Assembly (NCBI GenBank): GCA_947095535.1
Contig: OX352774.1
Location: forward strand, 32,008,496-32,072,495
Direction: 5' to 3'
DNA from: Poecilobothrus nobilitatus
Taxonomy: Eukaryota; Arthropoda; Insecta; Diptera; Dolichopodidae
DNA: 64,000 bases
The position numbers and the translations under genes are program-made. The notes beneath the pieces were generated by a model. The model did no database searches. It was not told the DNA's origin and saw nothing but the letters and a program-made list of their open reading frames with translations. Position 1 is the stretch's first letter; every line of letters begins with the position of its first letter. This document shows, piece after piece, positions 1 through 13,446 of the stretch.

Positions 1-2979
1 AACTTTATAGATTTAATTTTCCAATAATAATATTATTGTAATAATTGATTCCTTACATTTTTGATTTAAAAAAAAATACTTCTTGTCATTTAAATGCGAT
101 GTTTTTTTCCGCACCACAAATGTTTCTTTGCAGTCTTGAATTGAAAAATTGTCGACAAGTGTTTTATCTGCTGTTTATTTGTGCTGGGAAAACTTATAGT
201 TAGCCAGTTTTAATTAAGTTGAAAAAAAAAAAATCCTTTTTTCACTCGCCTTATTGAAATATTCGATTTTACAACACCTAGAAAAAATATTCAATATTTT
301 AATTCCATCGGTTGGTAGTTAAATCTTTAATATGCAACAGATGTATTTTTTATAAATTTTGTTATTGTTTAAGTTTTTCAGAAACTTTTTTTTTTAATCA
401 ACAATTTGAAAAGAATTTTTTTTTTGATCCTAGTCTTTCATATCTTCATCATAGAGTATATTTATTATCTATATCCTCAGTGTAAAGGATGTAAGTTTTC
501 TTTTTAACTGAACTCATTATAGTATGAAATATGAAAAAAAATTTTTTCGTCCTAGTTTTTCACATTTTTATTATAGAGTATACCTCCTATAATAAATTTT
601 GTCAAATTTAATTTATAAATCTCCATTAATTAGACGAATAAGGAAAAAGAATTATGAGAACTTGAAAAAATTATTACGAAATGTAAAAGCTTAATTTTTT
701 TTATCCTTACGAATATAGTTCTAAGGATATAATAAAATTACCATGATATTAAAAAGTATATATTAATTTACATTTTTGCTCAAAAATCATTGCAAAATTG
801 AATTCTGAATCGATTTTGGCATGTGTGTCCATAATACCTTAAACGAGACTACTAATTTGGTTTGTCTAAAGTAGCAATTTCGACAAAGTGTCATATAAAT
901 GTGTTCTATATGTCATCCCCATATCATAGTACTTAATTAGTAGTAGACATAGTAGACATCTAAAATTTTCTAAAAAAAAAAAAAGGTGCAAGATTTCTGT
1001 AACGGATTCGATTATCTGTTATACAACTCTGACATTTACATATTATATCATATTCTCTATTTTAATATATAAGACAAACTTCTAAAATTTTGTTAAAAAT
1101 GATTTAATTTTAACAAAACAGTAACGCGTTTATATGTTTGTGCGGATATCCTAGAGTTGACACAGTGTAAAAATGTACGTTTTTTCGTTTATCATACCTA
1201 ATTCTTAATAAATTTATTTATGATTCTTAATAAAATAGCGAAGTCAGTTTTTGTGATTCATACAAGGTGGGAGTTTCATGATTTGAATTATAATTTAGAC
1301 AATTTTAAACTTTAAATATGTCTATGGCTTAAGGCTATCAAAATTAATTTAAAATACCTACTATACTACTACTACTATATTTATTAAATGAATATTATAG
1401 GATCGATATATTAAAATTTAAATCAAATATAAGTCAATCTACGAAAAAAAAAAAATTTCGCTTTAAAAGAAAACCAAAAAAGAAAAGTATATAAGTAGGA
1501 TATAAATCCTTTCCTTTAATATTTCTTGTCAAATCATGTTCATGCTAATATTTACCGTTTGTACATTTTGTACACAAAAATTCAATCAAATATTGAAAAT
1601 AATAAAATTTTTATTTTGTTTTTTCAAAATGGAAAACATATTCATATAGAATGCAAGTTTTACAGATATATCTGATAGATAAAATAGAAAGAATTAAGGT
1701 GGTGAGGTGATTTTTATACAAATTTCTATTGATTGTTTTTTGTTTGTACTTTTGAAAAACATATTGGATTTTTAACTTTTAGTGCCAACCAACCTATGAT
1801 TCAATTTTTTTACGCATAAAAAATAAAAAAAAATGTTTTTTTGTAAAGAACATCAACTTTTCCTAAACTATCGTTGTTAGGCTCCTGCGCACTCTGTTTG
1901 TTCATTTATTTGTTTACAAAACTGCCTTTTAACCATTGTACTGCAGATAATCCAATTTAGTATCTTGATTTCAGATATTGCACTATTGTTTATCTATTTG
2001 TCTACCAAATAGTTCTATCCTGTAGATAAAAATAAGTTTATGAATAACTTTTCTGTGTTCCACTTTAAAAACGAGAAAACTTGAGTATTTTATATCATAA
2101 TATTTAATCTGTAAATGACAGACATTTAAAACCCTTTTACTCAATGATTTACCATCTTAGGCTTCTTATAAAATATATATAATAGGTATATATTGAGTTT
2201 CTAATGCTCAAAAAAAATATCTTATGCAAAGAAATTTTAAATTCATAAAGGCTTTAATTATTGAAAATTGTATTTTTACATTTTAAATAAAATCATAAAA
2301 AAACTGTACTGTATATACTGTATTGTAATTGCTAATTAAAACACCTCGAATTTCGAGGGGCGGGCGAATACTAGTATGTAATAATTTCTAAATATAAAAA
2401 CTTGGATTATTATTATAAAAATATGGATTTTAAAATTACCAAATCTTTGAATCGATTTTTTCTACTATTTCCAGCGGTTTTTTAAAGATTTTAAGAATAT
2501 TTTCATGTCAATTTTACTCTTTCAGTAAAAACTGAATATTTCTCTTAAAAATTGAGAACCTGGAAATCTTAACCTTTAAAAAAGAGTTATTGTGTAGAGG
2601 ACTATAGTAACTAACCTAAATATACTACTAAATATTTCCTCCGTCTAAAAATGATAAACGACAGACAATTATAATAAACTAAAATAAAAACGTATTAAAC
2701 GTTATTTAACTACAGCAATTTCGTTGTAATAAATCTAAATGTTGGTGAAATTTCGACCCTTTCGAATGCTTAAATTTAAAATTCTTTTATTTTGAAAGTA
2801 TTTAGATCTTTGATAATTAGTTGCCTAGAATTTTACGCACCATTTTGAGTTAAGACAAAACTTTTAGTTTACTTTTAACAATGCTTTATCAACTAAACAA
2901 ATTAATATTAATGTAAACTGGAAGGTAAATGAAGCTGTTAATGAATTAATTTATAGATAATGCCTTTGTATATATCCAG
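1..2979. other. AT-rich non-coding DNA
   Basis: No coding region, RNA gene or intact mobile element is visible. There are many short poly(A) and poly(T) runs. Around 1145-1195 a stretch reading 'GATATCCTAGAGTTGACACA' followed by a T-rich tail resembles the terminus of the ATACCC-type elements near 43.5 kb, and may be a relic of one. A small palindrome (CCTCGAATTTCGAGG) lies at about 2345-2360. The base composition fits intron or intergenic DNA. Confidence 0.6.
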
Positions 2980-3043
2980 TCAATGATTGTAGTGGTTAAA
3001 ATACTGACATTTCATACAAAACGGTTTGGATTTAAATCCAGCC
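2980..3043 (+). repeat. Degenerate tRNA-like sequence (SINE head or tRNA relic)
   Basis: The stretch has an A-box-like TAGTGGTTAAAA and, about 30 bases later, a B-box-like GGATTTAAATCC followed by AGCC. The order and spacing match an internal RNA polymerase III promoter. No acceptor stem pairs convincingly, so it is not a functional tRNA gene. Similar heads at 22905 and 54559 also carry a 'GTGRTTAAA' A-box, which suggests a scattered old SINE family. Confidence 0.35.
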
Positions 3044-3184
3044 ATTGTTTTTTTGATAATTATAATATTATTTTTTTCTTTCTACTCCTCTTGTAAGCAT
3101 AGGACTTCCATTTAACACCTATATATTACGAGGTTGCTATGATATTTTTATGCTATCCCAAGAGATGTTATATTTAGTCAATTG

Positions 3185-3530
3185 TAGGTGCGTAGGCGCT
3201 AGAGGATTTCATTCTAATACCATTCGCCCTATGCTTGTATTTATATAAATATTTTTTTATTCTAAAACCACAAACTAGGAATATGATCCTTTACACTTGA
3301 AGTAGTTGTGATTATATGGGATGGGATAGGGATGGAATAAATGAGTATAATGGGATGTTGAGGGGTAAATTGGAGAAGAATCTGTTGAGATTCTTCTTAA
3401 ATTTGGGCAAATTGTAAATACCAAAACTGCCAACTTTTGGGAATACGGTGAATGGTAATAAATTCCACATTTTTGCAGTTTGCAATTGTAGATTTCAAAG
3501 CATATGGTTTATTCATTTCGATTTTCTGCA
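3185..3530 (-). pseudogene. Non-LTR retrotransposon fragment, extreme C-terminus of the reverse transcriptase ORF plus 3' UTR
   Basis: On the minus strand, one frame between about 3520 and 3320 reads a peptide with TAKMWNLLPFTVFPKVG, then YNLPKFKKNLNRFFSNLPLN. It closely parallels the C-terminus of the larger LINE fragment at 47586-47858 (RTAKMWNMLPSNVFP, then YYNLQKFKTNLYRFVSNLPI). The downstream sequence resembles the 3' UTR of that copy, including a 'GCGCTAG' block near 3195. Everything upstream (endonuclease, catalytic reverse transcriptase, thumb) is missing, as expected for a 5'-truncated LINE insertion. It has no start or independent function. The homology to the 47.6-kb fragment is visible directly; the clade (Jockey/CR1-like) is an inference. 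Confidence 0.75.
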
Positions 3531-3744
3531 CTTGATTTGATTTTTTATTGATTTTTCACTATTCAGTATACATAGATCTTTATTTGCTATTATGTTCGCT
3601 CAGATTATTCGGCATATTATTCTAAGACACATTATTAATGAAGAATGACAGCTTATGACTTAAACTGTTAGTTGTTATTTAAGTTTCATTAGCATATACC
3701 AGAATAGATTTTAGATACTTAATAAAACAAAACTAAAATAATTG

Positions 3745-3945
3745 TTGTATGAGATAATAGATGGCGCACAAATAAAAATATTTTCGATTCCTAGTCTTGT
3801 AAAATAGCTACAGACAATAGCTGATGAATACCTTAGTGCAACAAATAATTGCAGAAACTAATGCTTAGTCAAATATGAATATTAAATGACTTAGTATAGC
3901 TGCTCTATATTATGTTTCTTAAAGAAGTAGAAAGGAAAAAAATGC
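3745..3945 (+). repeat. Interspersed repeat of about 150 bp, copy 1
   Basis: The copy starts 'TTGTATGAGATAATAGATGG' and ends around 'AAATGACTTAGTA', followed by a purine-rich stretch shared with copy 3. The family recurs at 18748, 32108 and 55029, always on the + strand. Shared landmarks in order are GAGATAATAGATGGCG, ATAGCTACAG, TTAGTCAAATATGAAT and AAATGACTTAG. There is no ORF and no obvious terminal inverted repeat. It could be a SINE without a recognisable RNA head, or a fragment of a larger element. Confidence 0.7.
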
Positions 3946-6829
3946 TTTTATGTATACAAACAACTATTTTGACTATAAAATGAATCATATTTTTTGATCC
4001 AGTCAGAAATTTGTACTTGTTGGTACCTAACAATTTTTTTATGATATAAGGTCTAAGAAGGATTCAAAACATTGATGACAATTTATTCGGTTCCTGAAAA
4101 ACAAGATAAAGTTAGGCACTTGGAAATATCTTTTCAGTTTGTATCAAAATATATTATGTATACCTTTGACAGTTATTTTTGAAAAAAGCAACAAGGTTAT
4201 TTTTTGAAGAAGGTTAAATAAACCGATATTTAAATTTGGAAAAATCAGCGGATTGTCTTCCCAACTTAAATCTCTTCAGAATTTCAAAAGAATTGACGAT
4301 AAAATGATAATTTTTAATTTAAATAAATTTATATTTAAATATGAGTTAATTGAATAACTTTTTTTACTTAATTTTTGGATTAGAATTCGATTAACGAAAA
4401 TTTTCAAATCAAATCTCAAATACAATTGCATAATAATTTTACAATTAATTTAGAAATTACACAATTAAAAAAAAAAATTTACTTTTTGAATATTTTGTTA
4501 ATAAATTAGAAAATTTCATTTAAAATTAATTCGAAAATTTAAATTTAATTTACACTATAGGTAAATTTAATTATAGGTATTATAATTTGAAAACAAGTCT
4601 AAAAGTATTAAAAATTTATTTTCACATTTTCCAAAAGTTTTTCCTAATTATTGTTACCAAAATCGAAATTTAATTTTCTAATTAAATACACATTTAATAA
4701 AAAATTTATAAAAATATATTATGTATATATATGTATATGTATAAATGTCTATATATACTCTTAGGTACATATTCATTTATGTAACTTTACCTTTTGGTAG
4801 AAATTCAAAAATTATTTACTTGACATAAGGACATTATTGAAAATGTGAGTTGAAAATATTGTAAAAAATGCTCAACGGTTAGTCATATTAGTCTGATTAC
4901 TGACTCGTATATCACTGATACATTGCAGGTTAGACCATGTTTGACATAGGGTAATGTTTACAAATTGTAATACATATTTAAATATTACTACGAAAGAGTT
5001 ACAAGAATTTTATGTAAAGTGAATTGGCATAAATTATCTATTAATGACATTTAGTCTTCATTCAGTTGTTAATGTAGGGCTAGACGAAATATTTCTAACT
5101 AATATCCAGTGTACACTTTTTTTTTTCTTTTTTTCCTTTCCTCTCCTTTTAAGAATTGGGCATGCATAAGGATTGAGAGATTATGCTGGCTATAGTTTCT
5201 GAAATCATTATTTTTTATAGCTTTCTTTAATATTAGCCTGCTGCAGCTTGTGTTTATAAGGTTGTGAAATATTTCGGAAACATTTACTTCGGAAAAGGCT
5301 TATTACGATATAAACTGCAGCTACTATTGGATATAATATGACCGGTGTGTCAACACCTTATACTTTATGCTTTACTAATCACTATACTTCATTGGTCAGA
5401 TGCTGTTATATACTATAATATGTAGCTATGTGTTAGTTCATTTCATGTATGTTCAGTGATATCGGTTTCGTTATTCATCAATCATTCTCGTATTTTATGA
5501 CTGACTGACATTTTTGCTTCTTATTTATTCGATCCTATATTTATTTAATTCCTATTTATTTTGCTTCCAATTTTGTTGCGTAAAACTTTTAGAAAAAGCT
5601 TTAATTTTTAAACCAATAAAATATAATATTTTATAAGTTATTTTTTTATAATTTTTCACTTTTTAGAGCTAGTCTACCGAAATGATGGATCAGTCTAGAA
5701 AAGTAAATTAATAAAATAATAAAATATTTTCTTGATAACGGGTGCTCAATTTATTTAAATGAACCCATCTATATTAATATAATATGTCTGTGTTAAAAAC
5801 CTAATAGTGGTACATTTTTTTAGCTATAAAATAGCAAGTGATTCTTTTTGAAACCGGAAATGATTGTTAACTTTTAAAGATTTGTGAAACTAGGTATAAG
5901 GTATCGATATTATGATTCATTTTCAAAGTCTCACACCAGAATTAGTATTATTCATAATTCATACACTCATACTCTATTTTATAAACGAACAAATATTACA
6001 TTTCGAATGATCCTTACCTAGAGTTTACAATTATAGATGTTAGATATAGGCCCCATTTAGTAATTGGTCGATGTTTGAACATGTTAGTGAAAAATGATTA
6101 TAATTACGGTAAGATGCTAAAAAAACTACTAGCTATAAGCAACTATCGTTTTACAAAATACAAATAAAGTACAAATACAATGAAAACCTAAGCATGCTAT
6201 CATTTTTATCTAATGAAAACTCTGAGTTTTTAATAAAATATACTCTTATATAATCTTATATATACTCTTATATATAAATATACTCATATTATACAAAAAA
6301 AGTTAAAGATTGTACACTATTATATTTTTTTAACGTAGCTTTTATACGGCTTGTTTTTTCTCAACTACCACTAAAAAATTGAAAGAGCTCTGAAAAAATT
6401 AAAATAATGTTAGAAGAGCTTCCATTTTAATTAACACTAATTGGATTTATTATTTAATTGCGAATCATATTTTGTTTTGATTCTGAAGTCTATACTTTTG
6501 AAAATATAAAATTTTTATTAATGAAATTAATGGAACAACTAAAATGGTGCAAAATAAAATATAGATACTTAAAAAAATATTAATTTATTGTATCTACTCA
6601 TAATTAAAGAAAAGGGGTGTCTTTAGTTTTAACACCTCAAAGTGCTTTCAAATTACCTAAAGGAACCTTTAAAATGATAGCTTTTTTAATGATTCACAGT
6701 CATACTGTTTCCGATTTGTAAATTTGAATCGAAAACATGTCAGAATATAAAACCAAGAATTTTTAAAGCGCGTATTTTATGTCCTTTGCAACAAAATTTT
6801 GTAAATTTTTTTAGAAGAAAAAATGTTAA
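3946..6829. other. AT-rich non-coding DNA
   Basis: Nothing with coding or structural RNA character is visible. Low-complexity A/T runs alternate with short TATA-rich stretches, for example 4715-4750 and 6240-6300. No member of the repeat families seen elsewhere in the window is recognisable. Confidence 0.55.
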
Positions 6830-7640
6830 AAAGCAAGTGACAGGTTTTTTTAATGTTAAGAAATTTTTTAGGTTCTGTTTTGCATAAATCTGTACAGCTC
6901 CCTAAAAAGAGCAAATTTGAAAATTTTGACACCTAATAGATCTTAAATCATATTTTCTATGATTAGTGCAAACATTTTCTAAGGTTATTTTAACCTGTAT
7001 GTTGAAGACTTTCCTTTTCTCAAAATTTCAAGGTTGTATCTAAAAGTGTTCTGAAGATATGAAAGAAATAAATTATTGCAGAATTTTTCTTTTCAGTTAA
7101 CGCTAAAAGAAAAAAAATGTATGATTTTCATATTGATTTGTAAAGCTAAAAAAATGTCCTGTCGTTTGATGTCTCTGCATTTAAAAAATATTAAGCAGAA
7201 CTCTACTTTAGATATAAATATTTTAAAATGGAACTTTTTTGAAAGTTTGAGGAGCTATCCATAAACCTATATAAAAAAGAAAAACTGTTAACACATGTAG
7301 TATAATACTTTAGGAGCTTTAGTTTTTATGTCTTACTAACAATCAATTTGTACAGGTGTTTAAATTACTGCAGGCGGTGATATAAAAAAACTTTTTTTTT
7401 TTGGTAACTTATGATAATTGTGAAAACTAAAAAAATATCCTGTCTTTTGGTTTTTTTCAAATTGAAAACATTTTAGGAAAGAACCTGAGATATATTATAC
7501 AGTTTTTAAATGTAGGGCTTTTTAGTGTTTTTTTCAACTTTGAGAGACTGTTGTCGTCTTGAATCGTGTTGAAGATTTGTAAATTGACAGACGAACGGAC
7601 AGAATAAAACTAATAAACATTTTTTCTCAAGAATTTTACA
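6830..7640 (+). repeat. Degenerate copy of the 'ACCGTTATGTGAAA' repeat family
   Basis: This region shares several landmarks with the better copy at 28570-29428. They include 'TCCTGTCGTTTGATG' after a 'GATTTTCATATTGATTTGTAAA' type block, 'TTAAGCAGAACTCTACTTT', 'CAACTTTGAGAGACTG', and near the end 'GACAGACGAACGGACAGA' followed by 'ACTAATAAACATTTTTT'. The order is partly duplicated: the region at 7300-7640 repeats landmarks already present at 6880-7260, so the copy is rearranged or two copies abut. The small open frame at 7076-7264 falls inside the repeat and is not a gene. Confidence 0.6.
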
Positions 7641-10600
7641 AATTTTTAAAATACATTACTTACCGTTAATAAAAGTAATATTTTATTTTTCTTTTGTATT
7701 TCTTCATTAATTATTTATGATTTTAATTTTAATTTTGTTTTTTTTTTTTTTTTTTTTTTATTATTTTTATTATTTTTAATAAATAATTTTCGGAAAATTT
7801 CCAGTTAATAATTTTTTAACGTAAATTAAAAATAAAACATTTTAATAGAAACAAATTATTTACACATCTTATAAATTTTTGAATTTTTCTTTTTGTTGTT
7901 ATTTTTTTTTATAAAAATTTTTAAGGCATTTTCATTTTAAACAAATTAGCGTAAATTATTGTACAGTAAAACAAAAAGAAACACAGAAAAAGCAGAGAAA
8001 AAGACACAAAATATTATTATTCATATTTTTATATAAGAAAATAATATTCAAATTTCAAAGTAAAAAGGACATTATTATTTCAAGGACATTAAAAAATTAA
8101 AAATATTAAATATAATAAAAAAGGAAAAAAATTAATATAAATTTTAAATGAATTATTTATAAAAAAAAAATAATTAAAAATTAATTTCAGAATTTTTTTT
8201 TTTGCGTTTAATCTAAATTACAAACAAGTTTTTCTAAGTTTGGATCTGGTATGATATTTGGATGGTAATTATATAGAAACTAAAAATCAAGAGATGATCC
8301 AAAATCTAAATGTTACGGTTCAATTGTATTTTATCACTACTATAACACTTTTTTCGATTAAAAAGTTAAAAATATTATATTTTAAAATTTGGTTGAGTAC
8401 CTACAATAAAATAATGATTAGGTGCCATGATGCCATGAGATAAAATCAAATTTAAGAAAGATTATGTTTATTTTTCTTCCGAAAACGAAATAAAGTCAAA
8501 TTTTTTTTATCTATAAATACATTTTGTAAGTAGGTACCTACTTAGTTTTAAAATTTTATTTTTGGATGAACTTCCATTAGGTGCAATATTTTTTATTAAG
8601 AAATCTTACATACAAAATATTTCTTTAGAAAATTTACGACTATAAAACCCATCATAGAAAAAAAAAAAATTTTTCCATTATAATCGAAAAAAGTTTACGA
8701 ACATTACTCTACAGGAGCTTTACACCCACTATACTTAAATAAGAATATTATTATAAAGTTGAGTCTTTCCGAGAAATTTAACAAAAATTACGAATATTTC
8801 TAAATATAACAAAATTGCCATTTTGTAAATTTCCAGGAAATATTTTTCGAAATTTTCCGAATCCGCTGACTTTTGACTTTATTTGATATTTGGAAGAAAT
8901 AAAAAGTTAATTTACCTTTTATAGCATTTGGTTTTTATTCAGTTGCTCGTAAGAGTAGTATAGTGATATTTTTTGTTTAAATTATAAATATGCTGGCAAC
9001 ACTTTTTCTCTTCTGGATATAGAATTTTCCTTTAGTATCTATTATTATAATAAGTTATTAAAGGAATGCAAAAAGCTGATTAGTTTAAAAGGACATAAAT
9101 ACATAGTTAAAACTATTTAATAGAATATTAATTATTATGTATATGTAGACTGAATTTGATTAGAGACTCAAGATAGATATCCCGATATACATACAAATAT
9201 TTTTTAATGCAATATTTTTAAAATTTCATAACATTTTCAAATTTCAATTCTTTTGTCCCTATTACGAGTTTTAGAAGTGGATCGTTATAACGATCTATTC
9301 GATATTTGTAATTTTCGTTTTTTGTTAAGTCAATTATTATTTCTCTAAGCATTGGGCGTTTGAATGAAGAATTAATATATCAATAAATATCCGTATATTT
9401 TTGGTCTTACATTAAAATAGGAAATTATTCTTTATAACACCATATTTTAAAAAACGATTAAAAAGTTTAATAGAGTATCTATTAACTCCATCTTCCCAGC
9501 AAAATATTACTTATGTTATAGATTCAATTATCGAGCAGATTTTAAGGCTGATACATGTTGTTTAAATGGCGGCGAAAAAAACTCTCAAGTTTTTAGAACA
9601 GTTGTCTTTTTCTTGTTAGGAATATATAAATTGAATCGATTTTAAAAATATTTTATTAACTAAATATTTAAATTTTATAAAATTATAAAACACAGTTGAT
9701 ATTCCTGCAATAAAAAAAATAAATTAATTTTATGTGAATGGCTAATATTTTAAGTAGTGAAGGTAATTTTAATTCAACAAATTATTATTTATGATAAATT
9801 TAACAAAAACTTTATTCGTAAACCCACTCGACTATTATATGGCAGTTGGCACTATGGCGCTTAAAATAAACATTTAATTTCTGTTGAATCCGCTGATTTT
9901 CATAACGAACCTCATCTTATCTGAAGAGCTCCGGTTCAAAACTTACAATGTCCATTATTGGACAAATTGAGTTTGCGATATATTTTTGCAGGAAATTAGA
10001 AACTCTATCTTTTTTTATCATTTTGCAATTCAAAATGTACTCAATCCTTATATAAAATAGCGCATTAAAAATTACGTTTGCTTCAAAACGAGTATTGTCC
10101 ACTCAGTCATTTGTTTTACAACAGACATTTTTGTTTGCTTTTTTTTTTTGGTACTATTGGACCGTATTTTCAAACAAAAAAATAAAAATTTTATCAAATA
10201 GTAGAGGACAAAGTATGTTTTGAATCAAACACATTTCTGAACAAAACATGTTTTGCAACATAACTGTATATAAAAACTGATGTTTTTAACGTTTTAAACT
10301 TTTTTAAGATTCTTATAAATTAATAATTTGAATGGGTTTTTATCCTTCCATGCATTTTTTTTTTAAAAAATATAAGAAAGAATATAATTTAGGTATATAT
10401 TATAAATTAAATTTATATGAGTTTTAAAAATTATGTCGATCCAAATGATGACCATCAAAATTTTCGGAAATTTGTTATCTTTTTAAAACTTTTTCATTAC
10501 TAACGTCAATCTGTCACTATTCCTGTTTAAAAAGTTTTTTGAAAATATTCTAAAATTTGCATCATATCATAAAGAGCTTTTTATATCAGGTCGCCCCCCC

Positions 10601-12789
10601 CCGTAGAAAAGAGTTGACTTCAAAAGTTAAGAAACTTTCTGAATTTTCTTCATTTTTCAGAATACAGTTTTGATTTTCAAAGTAAAATATCCTCATTTTT
10701 TAGTATTTTCTTGCAACCTTAATTTATTCGTACTCAGCCTTGTTTTTGTTTAAGATTATTTTAAGATATTAAAAACTATCTATGAATTAATTATAGTAGA
10801 AATTAACTTTTAATCCATTCTGTACATACTGCAAAAAACAAACTATCTTTTCTATTTTAAAATAAATGTGTTAAGCTTCAAAATTTAAAAAAATACATTT
10901 TATTGCAAAATTTTAGAATTGCACCATTAAAATATATTCGAAAATTTAAAATTAAAGTTTTACTTTTTTTTTTTAGCTAATTTCCAAAAAAAAAAAAATA
11001 AAATCTAATTCATTATTTTTTTTCTTTTGTTTTTTTTTTCTCTCTTTTTCGTTCAGTTCTAAAACTTTTCAATATTTGGGTTGGAAAAACTATCGATTTA
11101 ACAATTTAATGACAAAAACAAAAAAAAAATAAAAAATAAAACCAAAATACTATTAAATATAAATGTATTTTAATTCTACCTGTAGAATAATTTATTCAGG
11201 TAAAAAATAAATTTATAAAAAAAAAATATACAAAAACTCACAGACACACTATAGATAATAATAATGTATATATAAAAATTTTAATAAAAAAAAAAACAAA
11301 TTCTAGCAATTTCTATTTGCACTTTTAATTTTTATAGATAGATAATTTCATTTTCATTTTAAATTTACTATGTTTTAAACATTAATTCCTAAATTTAGTG
11401 GAAAGATTAAATTTAAATTCCGCAACAAATATATATAGAGAGTCATTATTTATATTATATTATGTCTATAAACATAATATAATTGTATATGTATGTGTGT
11501 GGGTATTAATATTATATTTAACGTAGGTTAGGTACATAATATTTCAATTTAATTCCATTTAATTGCAAAAACAAATCCACAAGAATGTGATATTTAATTG
11601 TTGCGATTTAAAATAATATTTCGACCCAATAAAATATATACCTTTAGTTAATTTATTTTTATTTTTTTTTTTTGTTTAAGCTATGTATATATATATATTA
11701 TGTTACTGTTAAACATGCGGTTGTGTATTTTACAATTTTATCTGATCATTTTATTTTTATTACAAAAAAAAAAAAAAACAAAATATTATACCGTTATGAT
11801 AATATTTAATCTTTATTGAGTGTTTTATAAATTGTGCCTATAAATATGCAATTTTTTATGAACATCTGTGATAAGTAAGTTTATCGATATATTATAACAA
11901 GAGACCGCAATAAGTTTATTAACCGATGGTTAATTATAATATATTGCATTATCCTATTTTATTTGTAAATAAATAAATTAGCTTATATGTTATAAATATG
12001 GGGTATAAAAAATAGTTAACCAAAAGATGATATTGAAAACGATACATTTAAAAAAATTTCTTTATCATAAAAGTGGATTAAGGTAATGACATTAAGGTAA
12101 CTATTTAAGAAAAACAGGTGTTGTAAAAAAAAGCATAATATGTAAAAAATTTAAATATTGATTCATTTTTTCGTTTTTATAAGTATTCCATACATACCAA
12201 AAGAAACGTTTTCAAAAATTAAAATAAATTGTTCAAAATGCAGTTTGCACAGTTCTTCATTGGTACAAATGTCGTTTTGCTTTCAATAGTAGGACGTTCT
12301 TATAATAATAATAACTGCTTTTTTTCGAAAATTTTCAGAATCAAAAATATGGTGTGAAAAATATATTTTTTCTTAATGAAGCAATCATAATCTCTATTTT
12401 TGTTGAATGTAAATTGAAATTGCTAAGATAATATCGTTAATTGTAAAATATTAAAAGAAACAGCAGCTCAATATACGTTGCCTAGGATTTTGGTTTTAAT
12501 TTGTTAAAAAGAAGCATTATTAAAGTTTTTTAGCAGTTTGGCAATAACTATGAATGACATTAAGTTAAAAATTTTTTTTTTTTTCATATCGTTAAACAAA
12601 GCCTGCTTAAAACAAAATTTATTGAACTCTCTAGATTACAAAAAATAAAATATTTTATATTAAAAAAAAAATAATTCTAACAAAAAACCTCAGTAATAGA
12701 TCTTTAAATTCTTGGTCTGACATATTTCATAGTTGAAGCAGGTTCAAGTTCAAAAAATGTTTTTTTTTTTTGATTTAAGATGCTTGACA
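7641..12789. other. AT-rich non-coding DNA with long homopolymer runs
   Basis: This stretch of more than 5 kb has no gene that I can support. It is among the most A/T-extreme parts of the window, with an uninterrupted T run at about 7739-7759 and many A8-A14 runs. A short GC-richer patch lies at 9830-9960, and a C9 run at about 10593-10601. Small open frames at 8258-8443 and 9917-10102 have no recognisable features and A/T-driven composition. Confidence 0.55.
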
Positions 12790-13010
12790 ATTTTATTGAT
12801 TCCATGAAATAAAGCCAAATAAAGTAAAGTCAAAATGTACGTTTTTGGCTTTATTTCAATTTCACATTTGAAATAAAGCCAAAAATCATGAAATTTTTAT
12901 TTTGACTTTATTTCATTTTTCAAAAACGAAAAAATGCCAAAATTAAAATGAAATAAATATCAAAAATATTTTTTAACTTTTTAATATTTATATATATATT
13001 ATGTATTTTG

Positions 13011-13180
13011 TTTTTAATGCATTTCTCTGCCTCATAAATGTGCACAGGAAATTACATAGTCTTTCCTGTTCAGGTGTGACTGTAAATGTCGTAAGGGGGA
13101 AATAACGCTTATAACGTGTGTGAGATTCGAACCCACACTCCCTCAGTGTTTTACAGTACCCACTAGGCCACCGAGGCCCC
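13011..13180 (-). mobile_element. tRNA-derived SINE, copy A (inserted inside FB1)
   Basis: On the minus strand the 5' end at 13180 reads GGGGCCTCGGTGGCCTAGTG. It contains an A box (TGGCCTAGTGG) and, about 40 bases later, a B box (GGGTTCGAATC), then a non-tRNA body ('TTACGACATTTACAG', 'TTTCCTGT', 'GGCAGAGAAATGCA') ending in an A-rich tail. The head is presumably transcribed by RNA polymerase III and the copy mobilised by a LINE. An imperfect target duplication flanks it: ATTATGTATTTTG at 12998-13010 and ATTATGTATTTG at 13183-13194. The insertion therefore post-dates FB1. Confidence 0.9.
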
Positions 13181-13433
13181 TTATTATGTATTTGTAAGAT
13201 TATAAATTAGGAGGAAGTTTTTTCGCCTTTTACAAAATATTTATATATTTTTATATGGGATTTTATGAGGGATTTATATAATATAATTAGGAGGGATTTT
13301 AGAGTTGATTTCAAAATCAGGGTTACACGCTTTTTCCAGAATATATACATACATATATATTTATATATACATATATATGTGGCATTCTAAATTAGGGGGA
13401 TTATAAAGCTGGATTCGAAATCAGGGTATTCCC

Positions 13434-13446
13434 TTCGGCCGCCGAA
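13434..13446. repeat. GC-rich palindrome at the inversion centre of FB1
   Basis: TTCGGC-C-GCCGAA is a perfect 6-bp stem with a single central base, which stands out in such AT-rich DNA. It lies where the internal minisatellite of FB1 switches orientation, so it may be the tip of the foldback hairpin. Confidence 0.6.
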
